Positions 10,568 to 20,728 of a stretch of 64,000 nucleotides of DNA are shown one piece after another (positions within the stretch are counted from its first letter, which is position 1; the number at the start of each line of letters is the position of its first letter). Both the position numbers and the translations under genes were made by a program. Below the pieces are notes generated by a model. That model did not search any database. It saw only the letters and a list, made by a program, of their open reading frames with translations, and was not told the origin of the DNA. The stretch lies in NCBI GenBank assembly GCA_020744225.1, contig JAGMWG010000023.1:496001-560000 (forward strand). The letters run 5' to 3'. The stretch comes from Paraphoma chrysanthemicola (Eukaryota > Ascomycota > Dothideomycetes > Pleosporales > Phaeosphaeriaceae).

Positions 10568-12130
10568 ATGCCGCGCCCAAAGAGAACTAAGATAACGTCC
10601 ACGACCACGCGCGTCGCGAAAACAGCCCCACCCAAGGAAACCGTCAACCCAGTCGTATCCAAAAAGGCCAAAGCCAGCAACGCTGCAGACAGCTTCAGTG
10701 AAGATAGCGATGGTCTGGTCACAAAGTCGAGAGCTACCCGACCAAGGAGAAGGATGCCACGGGAAAAGACACCGGAGCCTGTTGACGAAGCCGACCTAAT
10801 CATGACGGGTGCACTACCCGCAGCCCACGATGTGCCACTCCCATCGCTTAAGAATCGCACACCTGCCACAGACGCATCGCGAAGATCACGAGCGACAAAA
10901 AACACAAGATCGTCTGCACGGACGTCATCTAGTTCAGTGGTCATACCAGCGCGTGAAGAAGAAGTAGCAGAAGGCGATTCCAGCGGATTCGGTGACCTCA
11001 CGTTCTCATCACTCGGCTCGGAGTCGCCAGCGCATGGAACACGCCCACCGTCTGCGATCAAAGTAGGCGCGACACCCGCACACGAAAACTCCATCCTTGC
11101 CTTGACCAACTTCAAGCGAAGAGCGCGGCAGCCAAGCCTCCTTCGCATGGTACAACAAACGACAGATCTCGAAGACAACGATCAAAGCGGGCTTGACGAC
11201 ACGGACGATTTTGATTTCGATGATTTCCTCCCACAAGCAGAATCGACACCGCTCAATGTTCGGACTGGGCCAGAGCACGAGACTCGGAATGATAGCGGCG
11301 CTCAAATCTCAAGCTCTGGCTCTCGAGGTGTCAAGCGCAAGTTGACGCCAACCGTCCAAGTGCCGCGATCATCCCCGCCATACGATCCGCCGTCAGGCGC
11401 AGACGTCGAGTCTGCGAGGTCACCGTCGCCGAGCTTGCCAGAAGCCGTACCATCACGCGAAGAAGTTATTGCGCAAACACAAGAAGATCAAGAGTTGCTC
11501 AGCGAAACCTACGCTCCTCCAATGTCTAGTAGTCCTTCGCGCGAAAGCCCGATATCGCAGCCCACGGAGGCGCCAAACCAGAGACCCACACGTCGAAGAG
11601 GACGGCCAGCCAAGAACGCTCCACGATATGAGGAGTCCGACCCGGAAGAGACCGAGACACCAGCCAAGGCAAAGAGGATGACAAAATCAAAAGCACAGCA
11701 AAGCATATCCACTGCACAACTCAAATGCCTGCTCCCTCGCCGGAGAAATCGCAATTTGAGAGACCGGGACGAGTTCGACTTGGAATCTTCAGAGATGACG
11801 CCAGTAGATTCAGATCAAGACGAATTGCAGATGCCCCATCCGCGTCGTCCGAAAGCATCAGCCGGAAGATTGACATCTCCAAAGGCTGCAAAGAAGAGTT
11901 TGCGAGGTAGGAAAGCAACGACGGCGAAGGCGAGCAAGACTTACAGTCGTCGAATATCTTCAGACAAGGAGAACGAAGCTAGGAACAATCCAGACGAGCC
12001 GACAGAAGCTTCCATCGCCGAGCATTCCGAGAAGCTGGCAGCCATTAAGAAGAAGTTCGAGGAGGTGGACGCATTCGAATTGGAGTTCGAGACTGTCGAC
12101 GTGACGACCAGCTCGAGTCCGTTTCGATAA
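10568..12130 (+). CDS. AT-hook protein, probably nuclear (520 aa)
   Basis: A single-exon gene of unknown function, likely DNA-bound. Evidence: many Lys/Arg clusters and an AT-hook core, RRRGRPAKN, near residue 350, of the type that binds the minor groove of AT-rich DNA. Three segments look conserved rather than low-complexity: ENSILALTNFKRRARQPSLL (about residues 176-195) followed by an acidic DDFDFDDFLP run; ISTAQLKCLLPRRR (about 385-398); and a C-terminal LAAIKKKFEEVDAFELEFE helix. The rest is Ser/Pro/Glu-rich and disordered-looking. I recall similar unnamed fungal proteins but cannot give a function. ATG 10568 (MPRPKRTK) was chosen over the in-frame ATG at 10544, 8 codons upstream, because the basic start fits better; both are possible. 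Confidence 0.8.
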   Translation: MPRPKRTKITSTTTRVAKTAPPKETVNPVVSKKAKASNAADSFSEDSDGLVTKSRATRPRRRMPREKTPEPVDEADLIMTGALPAAHDVPLPSLKNRTPATDASRRSRATKNTRSSARTSSSSVVIPAREEEVAEGDSSGFGDLTFSSLGSESPAHGTRPPSAIKVGATPAHENSILALTNFKRRARQPSLLRMVQQTTDLEDNDQSGLDDTDDFDFDDFLPQAESTPLNVRTGPEHETRNDSGAQISSSGSRGVKRKLTPTVQVPRSSPPYDPPSGADVESARSPSPSLPEAVPSREEVIAQTQEDQELLSETYAPPMSSSPSRESPISQPTEAPNQRPTRRRGRPAKNAPRYEESDPEETETPAKAKRMTKSKAQQSISTAQLKCLLPRRRNRNLRDRDEFDLESSEMTPVDSDQDELQMPHPRRPKASAGRLTSPKAAKKSLRGRKATTAKASKTYSRRISSDKENEARNNPDEPTEASIAEHSEKLAAIKKKFEEVDAFELEFETVDVTTSSSPFR

Positions 12131-12816
12131 TGCACTGATGTACGGTCAAGCGAGACTTTAGGAGTGGTGCATCTTATTGGCGTTTGCGTCGGTGACGATT
12201 GATGATCCTACGGGCGAGGTGGCCTTTGTTTCTAAGCGTGGAGTTCAGAGTCTTGGTGGTCTGCCTGTTCTGCGATGCTGAATGGATTGAGCCAAAAGTG
12301 TGCTACGGGTCCGGCCAGTGTATGTGCACTAGACGAGAAGAGTTTATGTGATATTTCAACCTTGCAATGTAACGAAGTGTTGTGTCCATGATGCCTGGTG
12401 CGTTGTGGAGGCAGGATGAGATGGATGGCCCTAGTTGTTATCTGTCCTTTATCGGCGACCACACGTCCGTTCACGGAAACTACGGCAGCGCAGGTGATCC
12501 ACATATAACGTTTGCATATGATAGAAGTAATTTCAGGCACAGGAATCTAGCACGCATTCACCGCTCGTCCATTGGCGTTACGTTTCTTTCCTGGGCGCCT
12601 TGCTTTCCTGGGGCAGCGCACGGTCTCGAGTTACGTCGCCTACGAAGCTCAAGCTGGAACGTCGGCGGGTCGACCTTTCTCAACGAACACCACGCTCACC
12701 GTCCACTGCTTCCATGCCATGTTCTTGTGATTGCATGTCATGCACTTATCCGGCCGCCTCGAACCCTTGACACATGCAGCTCCACCCTCACTTGCTCCGC
12801 CTGGTGCGCGCATGCC
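12131..12816. other. Intergenic, upstream of LysM gene
   Basis: The LysM frame stays open back to an ATG at 12382, but the extra 145 residues look like translated leader (His/Cys/Arg-rich, no motif). A minus-strand frame at 12232-12540 is unrecognised. No other feature seen. Confidence 0.5.
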
Positions 12817-14682
12817 ATGAACCCCGCCAATGAAGCCTCACTGTCGACATCCAAGAGCAACTCGACATTGCGCCCCAGGACACGACGACTCATATCGGTA
12901 GAGGATGACATATATGCAGCGGAAGGAAGCGACGATGCGGCGAGCAGGTCGGGCTCACGGATAACATCAAGGAATGGCTCTCCTGCGGCGAATGCGAAGC
13001 TCGGAGTCGGTCCCAAGTCGCGCCTCAACGTCACCTCAGAGCCGTCCTCTTCGTTTGTGAGGTCTGTCAGCGCGCAGACTCCGAAAAGCTTGCGCAACTC
13101 GAACACGTTCTCTGGACTGTTTGGCAATTCGTGGTCGGCCATTCAAGGCATCGCAGCCAACGTCATCGGCAACGAGACCGCTCAGACAGGTCCAAGCAGC
13201 CCCCGAAGACGACGACCGACAAATGGGCGACGCACATCAGTGAGTGCCCCGCCACCGAAACAATGGGGTCCGGCTGGAGCTGGCTCGCAGATTGGCGCAG
13301 GCACGCAAGAAGAGAGGGAAAACATGGTGCGGGCCATGAAGCGCAAGGACCTGCTGAACGCCACGGAGCATCTCGTGCCAGACTCGGTCGGCCGCATCAA
13401 GCGTAGGAACTCGGACGAACGACTGAGCGCTTCCGCACCTCCCGGCGAGAACGACGATCGAGACGCGCTTGTCTACATCCACAAAGTCCGGCCCCACGAC
13501 ACGCTCGCGGGGTTGAGCATTAGGTACAATTGCGATCAGGCGGTTCTGCGCAAGTCGAACCGGATGTGGCCAAATGACAGCGTGCAGACAAAACAGGTGG
13601 TAGTCCTGCCAGTGGACTCTTGTGCTGTCAAGGGACGCCCGGCTCATGGGCCCGATGCGCTACCTGAAGAGGACTTGCTGTTGGGCGAGTATGGCGACTC
13701 ATCGAACAAAAGCACACCAAAATCTGATACAAATGGTCTTCCCAACGGCTGGAGCACGCCTAGGCATAAAGACGCCGAAACGAATTCGGTCGTGTCTTCG
13801 AATGCCGAAGCAGAGACACCATGGAAGCACGATTCCTGGGTACTCTTAGCGAACGACAAGCAACCCACCCAAATCGGCCGCATGCCTCGACGAGCGCTTG
13901 GCTTCTTCCCTCCTGCACGCCGGAAGTCTCTCGCATACTCAGACGCTTCTACGCCTCGAGCATCTGTTGATCTGCCTCGTTCGTCTACCTCCACAAACCC
14001 TCTTGCAAACTCCCCATCTCAGCCGGCTCGACCCCGCGCACACAGCAATCTGTCATCCGTATCTACCCACAGTCGTCAGCGGAACACATCAGGGAATGCA
14101 TGGGGCTTGCATGGGCCTGGTGGTGTTGGAACGCTTGGCAGGAATGTGCGCAGTCCTGGACCTGCTCAGGATGGGCTTAATAAGAAGTTTGGACAATATC
14201 TCCCCAGCATGGCACCGCCGCCAGGACAAGAGTACTTCACGCCATGGGCCCCGGGCTTACTGGAGCCGGAATCTGGCGTGTCCCATCAATATGGAGGATC
14301 GGGAGCTGTTACACCCCTCAACGGCACGGGCGTTGATCTACAAGAGATTGGAGGCGCAATTGAGGGCTGGATGAGGAAGGTTGGATCTCAAGCGCAGAAA
14401 ATTTTGACAGAGCCAGGAACACCAGGTCAGGGCAAAAGGTCAGCTGTACCAGTGCTGGGAGCAGTTGGCGGCGATCTAGGTGACCTCATCGAACTCAGAG
14501 ATGACGCTTTTGAGGTCGGAGATGATGAGAGGGATCGAGGCAGGTCCCGGACGGACGATGTTTTGACGTCGATTGACCCCAGATCCAGCTCCATGAGTCA
14601 ACAATTTCAAAGTTCGCGGCCAGACATCAATCTTGTGCTTACAGATCGGAGAAAGAGGGGGGATAACAGCAAGAAGGATTGA
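12817..14682 (+). CDS. Intracellular LysM-domain protein (621 aa)
   Basis: A single-exon gene. A LysM motif at about residues 219-265 (YIHKVRPHDTLAGLSIRY through the Asn-rich turn to VVVLPVD) is the only recognised domain. No signal peptide precedes it, and the rest is Ser/Pro/Arg-rich and disordered-looking, so this resembles the cytoplasmic LYSMD-type proteins of eukaryotes rather than the secreted chitin-binding LysM effectors. A second conserved-looking stretch follows, SWVLLANDKQPTQIGRMPRR (about 348), and another near the C-terminus, IEGWMRKVGSQAQKIL (about 515-530). Function of this class in fungi is not known to me. The start at 12817 (MNPANEAS) was chosen from composition; the frame is open further upstream to 12382. 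Confidence 0.85.
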   Translation: MNPANEASLSTSKSNSTLRPRTRRLISVEDDIYAAEGSDDAASRSGSRITSRNGSPAANAKLGVGPKSRLNVTSEPSSSFVRSVSAQTPKSLRNSNTFSGLFGNSWSAIQGIAANVIGNETAQTGPSSPRRRRPTNGRRTSVSAPPPKQWGPAGAGSQIGAGTQEERENMVRAMKRKDLLNATEHLVPDSVGRIKRRNSDERLSASAPPGENDDRDALVYIHKVRPHDTLAGLSIRYNCDQAVLRKSNRMWPNDSVQTKQVVVLPVDSCAVKGRPAHGPDALPEEDLLLGEYGDSSNKSTPKSDTNGLPNGWSTPRHKDAETNSVVSSNAEAETPWKHDSWVLLANDKQPTQIGRMPRRALGFFPPARRKSLAYSDASTPRASVDLPRSSTSTNPLANSPSQPARPRAHSNLSSVSTHSRQRNTSGNAWGLHGPGGVGTLGRNVRSPGPAQDGLNKKFGQYLPSMAPPPGQEYFTPWAPGLLEPESGVSHQYGGSGAVTPLNGTGVDLQEIGGAIEGWMRKVGSQAQKILTEPGTPGQGKRSAVPVLGAVGGDLGDLIELRDDAFEVGDDERDRGRSRTDDVLTSIDPRSSSMSQQFQSSRPDINLVLTDRRKRGDNSKKD

Positions 14683-15267
14683 TGAAACGGATGTACTCGA
14701 AGTGCATGGTGTCAGGCGTTTGGATATGCATGTCTGAGGACACGGTATTGGATAGTCTAGCTATTTTGCGTTCGTAGTCTGTTCACAAGGACATCTTGGA
14801 CATGTCCCGAATCGAAGCCTGCAAACTTCCAGAGACCGTGACCATTCAAATTGTAAAGCTCAGGTAACTTTGGTGTAGCAACTGTCAGCTCTTTGAGTTT
14901 TATGAGGAACATGCGCTGTACTGCACCTTTTTACCTCCAGTGGCAATACATAAACACTACATTCGCTGCATGGCTTATGGGTAACGTGAGCATATCCATG
15001 TGCTGCTTTTTCAACCATCACAACTTGAATGTAACACCTTGGAGGTCTTCGATACTTCATAAATGTCTCGCTTGAGGTGTAGGTGTGCGCAAGCCTGCGG
15101 GAAGTGTTCCATTGCAGGTGACAATGTGCAGGAAGAGCGATTCCCACCATGAACGAGGCCGTGCGGCTCATGACACTACCTCTCACAGCACATACAGCAC
15201 GCACGTTCATCACTGAAACGGCTCCATCCGCCCGTGCTCTGATCGCAAGTGGTCAGCGCGAATTGCT
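14683..15267. other. Intergenic, no gene seen
   Basis: This holds the 3-prime flank of the LysM gene and the promoter of the LTA4 hydrolase gene. Only short unrecognised frames. Confidence 0.5.
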
Positions 15268-17570
15268 ATGCACTCAATAGCCCGCACTCACCTGCCAACC
15301 ACTCTCGCTTTCGGCAGGTGCTCTTCAGCCCGCCTTCCATCGGCACACGCAAACCTCCGACCTCTCACTCTCGCCTCATACTCCACCAGCACAGCACGAT
15401 CACCCCTCACTTCCCAATCCCGCTGTACACATCCTCTGCCAAGTTCGCGCCTATCCGCAAACACTTCCATGGGCGGCGGGCCAAATCTCCCACGCTCTGT
15501 ACCTTTTTCAACAACGCTTCGCGACCCCGCCGCCATGGCTTCGCAGCCCACTGTGGACCGTAATGTCGTGGCCAAAACACAGAGGGATCCAAACACGCTG
15601 TCGAATTATCATCGTTGGGTGACGAGGCATACAAGTGTTGATTTTGAGATTGATTTTGAGAAGAAGAGATTGGTAGGAAATGTGGTGTTGAATTTGCAGC
15701 GTGTGGAAAAGTGGGAGGGGGAAGACGCTCATCTGATTGTCTTGGACGCGAGGTGAGCTTGTGTTTCAACTATTATCTCACATATGGGATTGTGGATTTG
15801 GGTTGGACGGATTTGGAAAGATCATGTTTGGAATCATAAATGCCCCACGAGAATATTTGCTGATGTAGATCTAGCTTTCTCGACATCTCAGGAGTCAAAA
15901 TCCTCGGGGAGGCATGCAAATTTGAAGTCGGTGACAGGATAGAGCCGTACGGAAGTCCCCTGACTATTGAGACGAGATACCCTGTGCGCAACGGCGACAC
16001 GATCGCAGTCGAGATTGCGGTAGCCACGACAGAAAAGTGCACAGCGCTTCAATGGCTGACGCCTGCACAAACGTCTAACAAGAAGCACCCGTATATGTTC
16101 TCACAGTGCCAAGCTATCCACGCACGCTCCGTATTTCCTTGCCAGGACACTCCAGATGTCAAGTCGACATTCAGCTTTGCGCTACGCTCACCACTTCCCG
16201 TCCTCGCTTCGGGACTTCCTACTGGCGCGAGCGAGTATCAGCCACCAAAGGAAGAGGGCGGTTCTGGCACCTTAAAGTACACATTCGAGCAGCCAGTCGC
16301 AATCACCTCCTACCTCTTTGCGGTAGCATCGGGAGATCTGGCATCTGCATCTATCGGCCCACGCAGCACAGTTTGGTCTGGCCCAGAGGAGCTCCTAGAT
16401 TGCCAACGCGAGCTAGAAGGCGAGATTGAGCCTTTCATGAAAGCTGTCGAAGCCATTGTCAAGCCTACCTACCAGTGGACGCAGTATAATGTACTTATTC
16501 TACCACCTTCGTTTCCATACGGCGGTATGGAGAACCCCGTATGGACATATGCCACGCCCTCTATTATATCCGGCGACAAGCAGAATGTTGACGTAATTGC
16601 CCACGAGCTCTCACATTCATGGTCTGGAAATCTCGTCAGCGCTGCGAGCTGGGAACACTTTTGGCTTAACGAAGGTTGGACCACGTATCTCGAGCGTCGA
16701 ATTCAGGCTGCCATCCATGGAGAAGAGCATCGACATTTTTCTGCAATCATTGGCTGGAAAGCACTCGAAGGCAGCATCGAGCAATTTGGCAAAGACCACG
16801 AATATACCAAGCTCATCATTGATCTAAAGGGCCAAGATCCCGACGATGCCTTCTCCAGTATCCCGTACGAAAAAGGTTTCCACGCTCTTTACGCGTTCGA
16901 GCTCCTGCTTGGCAAAGACAAATGGGACTCCTTTATTCCGCACTACTTCGATACATTCAAGTTCAAATCCGTCGACTCGTTCGACTTTAAAACTTGCCTC
17001 GTCGATTTCTTCGCCAAAGACGAAGAGGCGAATAAGAAGCTGTCTGAATTCGACTGGGACAAGCTCTTCTACTCGCCTGGTCTACCCGCGAAGCCCGACT
17101 TTGATCAAACAATGGTCAAGAGCTGCTACGAGTTGGCAGATAAGTGGGAACATCTCATCACCGCAAACTCCTCAGACGACTTCAAGCCCCACTCCTCCGA
17201 CATCAAGGGCTGGGTCGCAAACCAGTCTGTCGTGTTCCTCGAAAAGGTTCAAGGCTTTGCTGAGAAGTTCACGCCCGAGCAGATCCGTCTCCTGGGTGAC
17301 ACATACGGCTACACACAGACCCAAAATATCGAAGTCCTGTCCCGATACTTGTCTGCAGGCTTGATGGCCAAGGCCCCGGAGACATACCAGCCGAGCGCGG
17401 ATCTGGTGGGACGCATTGGACGCATGAAGTTTGTGAGGCCCATGTACAGATTATTGGAGAAGGCGGATCGGGATCTTGCAGTCAAGACGTTTGAGAAGAA
17501 TCGCGACTTTTATCATCCGATTTGCAGACAGATGGTGGAGAAGGACTTGTTTGGAGATGAGAAGAAGTAG
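15268..17570 (+). CDS. Leukotriene A4 hydrolase / M1 aminopeptidase (726 aa, 2 exons)
   Basis: A zinc metallopeptidase of family M1 that trims N-terminal residues from peptides and, in this subfamily, also opens epoxides (yeast Lap2 type). Exons 15268-15752 and 15875-17570; an alternative acceptor 6 nt upstream would add two residues. The peptide-binding GGMEN motif is followed by the zinc site HELSH near residues 405-409 and the third ligand in WLNEGWTTY about 19 residues later. The C-terminal helical LTA4H domain is present to the end. The first ATG gives about 90 extra residues, rich in Arg, Ser and His with almost no acid, which look like a mitochondrial presequence. An internal ATG at 15535 (MASQPTVDRNV) starts near where cytosolic homologues begin, so two forms may be made. 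Confidence 0.95.
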
Positions 17571-17700
17571 ATCACACGAAATATTCGACGAGAATATAGG
17601 TGGCTTAACGAACTCTCCCACAAAAAGCCAGATCATTACGATTCAAATTTGAACAGCTACTTTTGCTCACATGTCCAGCATCCGCTACTCTCTCCAAAAC

Positions 17701-18219
17701 TCAACAACTCGCCCCATTCTGCTGATCCTTGACCAACCCCGCATAATTCTTCCTTTCATGCTCCATAATCGCCTCCACCTTCTTCGCACTCGCACTCGTC
17801 TTATCAAACCGATACCCCAACCACTCCCTCACCAACCGTCTCGCCAACTCAATCCCAACCACCCGCTCACCCATGCACAACACCTGCGCATCATTCGACA
17901 AAATCGCCCTCTCCACGCTAAAACTGTCGTGTGCCGTCACAGCCCGGATCCCGGGCACTTTGTTCGCGCTGATGGCGACGCCCAGCCCGGTTCCGCAGAT
18001 CAGGATCGCGCGGTCGGCTTTCCCCGTGGCGACAAGTTGCGCGGCGTCGACGGCAATGTGTGGGTATGCAGTCTTGTCGGCGTGTTCGGGGACGCCGACG
18101 TCTGTGATGTCGGATACGAGGGGCGAGGCTTCGAGGTCTTTGATGATTGCTTTTTTGTAGCTTACGCCGGCGTCGTCGCAGCCGATTGCGATGCGGAGCG
18201 GGGTTTGGTCTTGAGACAT
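17701..18219 (-). CDS. RpiB/LacA-type sugar-phosphate isomerase (172 aa)
   Basis: A single-exon gene for the RpiB/LacAB fold, which interconverts aldo and keto sugar phosphates (ribose 5-phosphate, or in some members tetrose phosphates). Visible motifs: IAIGCDDAG at the N-terminus, the loop LICGTGLGVAISANKVPGIRA (Cys as catalytic base) near residues 74-92, and SNDAQVLCMGERVVG near 108-122. The bacterial consensus has His after the Asp in the first motif (CDH or SDH); here it is Asp, as I recall for other fungal members, so the substrate may differ from ribose 5-phosphate. The start lies just 27 nt downstream of the stop of the gene at 18247-18621. Fungal members of this family have often been considered of bacterial origin. 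Confidence 0.92.
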   Translation of the reverse strand: MSQDQTPLRIAIGCDDAGVSYKKAIIKDLEASPLVSDITDVGVPEHADKTAYPHIAVDAAQLVATGKADRAILICGTGLGVAISANKVPGIRAVTAHDSFSVERAILSNDAQVLCMGERVVGIELARRLVREWLGYRFDKTSASAKKVEAIMEHERKNYAGLVKDQQNGASC

Positions 18220-18246
18220 GTTGCGTATGTGTATTGGTGGGATGAT

Positions 18247-18621
18247 TTACAAATCAGATGTATCGTATTTGCGTTCGAGAGCGCGGCGAGCAGATTTGTT
18301 GTGGATGCTCAGATTGCTGTGGGTGTTGCTGGATGTGGTTCTTGTGCCTGAGCTCGACGATTTGGTCTCGGAGGTGTAGTGTAAATCTCCGTCTACGCGA
18401 CCGACTTTCTTGCCCGTGTCTTTGATGACTTCGTTGACGGCTCTGTTGACAGTCTTCTCAAAAGGTCTGACAATCTTGGACACTTCGTTGTTTCCTTTGG
18501 TTTCAAAGACTTTGATTCCGTCCTGTTCGTCGTCTTCTGTTGGTCTCGAAACGTGTTGGTCGAAGTGCTGGACGTCGGATTCGTAGTTTAGGGAGAACAG
18601 TGCGCGTTTGGGCGGAGCCAT
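18247..18621 (-). CDS. Small hypothetical protein (124 aa) directly upstream of RpiB
   Basis: An intact frame from ATG 18621 to TAA 18247. I do not recognise the family. The product is hydrophilic and probably soluble: start MAPPKRALFSLNYES, a charged middle with VSKIVRPFEKTVNRAVNEVI (about residues 47-66) that could form an amphipathic helix, and a Ser/Thr-rich tail ending in a basic ARRALERKYDTSDL. No signal peptide or membrane segment. The stop is only 27 nt from the RpiB start on the same strand, too little for an ordinary separate promoter and terminator, so a shared transcript or promoter inside this gene is likely. Confidence 0.6.
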   Translation of the reverse strand: MAPPKRALFSLNYESDVQHFDQHVSRPTEDDEQDGIKVFETKGNNEVSKIVRPFEKTVNRAVNEVIKDTGKKVGRVDGDLHYTSETKSSSSGTRTTSSNTHSNLSIHNKSARRALERKYDTSDL

Positions 18622-19692
18622 GGTGCGTGGAGGTGCGAGAGGTTAAATGATGTCAATGGTTGGGGATCGGATGAATTGAGGGGCTAAACAGTTGTGGAGG
18701 CGGGAATGCCTGATTTGGATATGCCGGTGGGGTCAGTTGAGCCTCGACACGGGGACTCCACAACCGTGTCGGGACGAGGCCGATGGTCGGTGGTCGTGCC
18801 GAGACGTGTAGACAGGCGAAGAGAAGAGGTTGATAAGTAGAATATTTACTGTGGCTTTTGACTTGACATCTTGAGGGGGATTGCCAGGGTAATTGATCCT
18901 GCTTATGGGTGTCGATTTCCTTCTCATATGAACGCACAGCACCTACCATGACTGTGTGCAGACGGCATCCACTACAATACAATTACAATGTGCCATGATA
19001 TACACAAGTCCCTCCTTCTTACATCTTGAGGCAACCTTCCATAGCCCTTTCCAATCGCGTGTGTAATATACACAGCTCTACCGCACTTTTCAAAAACATC
19101 TCAGAAGACACCACTACAAGCCTTCGCAGGCTCCAATCATTCCTGCAAAAATCTCCAAGGCAATGAAAATCTCCTAGCCATACTAATGTTAGCACTTAGT
19201 TTGGCTATGTTAGTGCTTGAATATACTTACGCGCCACCCAGATGATATTCTCCGGGGAGACTCTGAAGGACATCGCATACGTTCAAGATTTTTAACACAT
19301 TATTCTACAGGGCGGTGACAACATCCTGGCTATTGTAGTAATCACGAAGTTGAGCTTCGAAGGCTAGTGAATGTACTTGCACTGTGCGGATGTAAAATGG
19401 CAAGCGGACATAGTCGAATATTTGCAGCCGTGGGCAAACCCACTTCTATAATAATCGTGGGTGGAGAGGATGGACCTCGTCAGATTCATGTAGAATATCA
19501 AAAGTGAGGATCAGTTTCTTTTAGAGAAAGAAAAGGGGGAGACAGCCATAATGCAGCTTTGTTCACTTCACTCCGCTCAGAAGATCGGGTCACCTTGGGT
19601 TGCAGTCTCAGACCGCCTGGTGCTTTCTTCTTCGCAACGATTTCGGACATCTTGCATAGCTCTTTAGTCTCAACGGATACACCGCAGCATCT
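18622..19692. other. Intergenic, about 1.07 kb, no gene seen
   Basis: This holds the promoter of the small gene/RpiB pair and the 3-prime side of the rhodanese gene. A 109-codon minus frame (18653-18982) ends just upstream of the small gene and is unrecognised. The part around 19019-19560 is relatively AT-rich with many stops in all frames. Confidence 0.5.
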
Positions 19693-20256
19693 TCAATACC
19701 CCATCTCCCAAATATCCTTCTGCCAGCCCTCCGTCAACTTCTCATCACTCCCATACTTCTCCTGCCACTCCGTAAACCCACCCTGCAACACCACAACCTT
19801 CTGCTTCTTCTTTCCCTCATTCCCACCATCCTTTCCCTCCTCCTCACCTTTTTGCGCTCCCTCAGATACCTCCCCTTTACTCTCCACCCAACTCGTCGGA
19901 TCCAGCCTCTCCTTCTCCCTCAAATACCGTAACGCCGCGCTAGGTCCGCGCTGCTGACTCAATGCACAATGGAACACCACAACCTCTTTGTCCTTCAACG
20001 TGCGTATCAATTCGGGTGTCTTGTGGTCTAATTGGCTGCTGGGCACCCATGTTGACCCGCGGATGTGGCCGCCAATGTGGTCGGAGTCGCGCACGTCGAC
20101 GACGGCAATGTGTGGTGGGAGACCACCTGCCGAGGATTGTGGCTCGGATGGTTGGGTGGCAGACGAGGATTGGGGCTGGGGTTGCGAGGATTTGATTTGG
20201 TGCGCGAGTTGGTCGCGGGTTATGAAGTCGAGAGAGGAGAGGGAGATGTTGGACAT
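19693..20256 (-). CDS. Rhodanese-like phosphatase of the Cdc25/Ych1/Ibp1 type (187 aa)
   Basis: Single-exon gene. The rhodanese fold has the entry motif AVVDVRDSDHIGGHIRGS (about residues 47-64) and the active-site loop HCALSQQRGPSAALRY (about 94-109), a C-x5-R signature seen in Cdc25-type phosphatases and arsenate reductases of this group. The fold then has an insertion of about 40 residues rich in Glu, Lys and Gly before VVVLQGGFTEWQEKYG, the last rhodanese strand and helix. Likely a small phosphatase or arsenate reductase; which of the two cannot be told. The start was placed at ATG 20256 (MSNISLSSLDFITRDQL); the frame is open upstream to 20526, but that part resembles translated leader. 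Confidence 0.88.
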   Translation of the reverse strand: MSNISLSSLDFITRDQLAHQIKSSQPQPQSSSATQPSEPQSSAGGLPPHIAVVDVRDSDHIGGHIRGSTWVPSSQLDHKTPELIRTLKDKEVVVFHCALSQQRGPSAALRYLREKERLDPTSWVESKGEVSEGAQKGEEEGKDGGNEGKKKQKVVVLQGGFTEWQEKYGSDEKLTEGWQKDIWEMGY

Positions 20257-20728
20257 GGCGCGTGGTTTGGGGTTTGGTTGTTGGTGGGTGTAGAGGGTGT
20301 GTGCGTCCATGCAACGAGGGAAATGGTGAAAATTCAGGAGCGCAAAGCTGCTTGGGCGAGAAGATGGGAAAGAGAGGAAGCGAACGAGCATGCGTAGAAG
20401 TACGAGGGTGATGTTTATTATGTAGCGGGGCTGCAACGACGAGATGGCGGGGCACGCGCGTGGGGGAGGCGCTATCGCGCGAGAACACGTGGGAATGGCG
20501 ACGGGTAGCTGAGCGGAAAATAACACTATAAGCCTCAGTTGCGACGTAAGATGAAAGTTGGCAAGAAAGAAAAACTTGCAGATTGCTGCTCACAGATACT
20601 TGATACATACCCAACCCCTTCATGCACCATCCCAAACGATGCGAGAGAACAGATGCAATGGTATAGTACAACTTTGCATCCCAAACGCCGACGAACGCCA
20701 TGCATAATCAAAGTCCCGTACCTCGCAT
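20257..20728. other. Intergenic between rhodanese and PDI genes
   Basis: Promoter side of the rhodanese gene and 3-prime flank of the disulfide isomerase gene. No further gene. Confidence 0.5.

Noticed and set aside
12382..12816. N-terminal extension of the LysM protein
   Set aside because: No conserved or targeting-like sequence; likely untranslated leader.
20256..20526. Upstream extension of the rhodanese frame to 20526
   Set aside because: Extra 90 residues are Pro/Ser/His-rich leader-like sequence; MSNISL at 20256 fits better.
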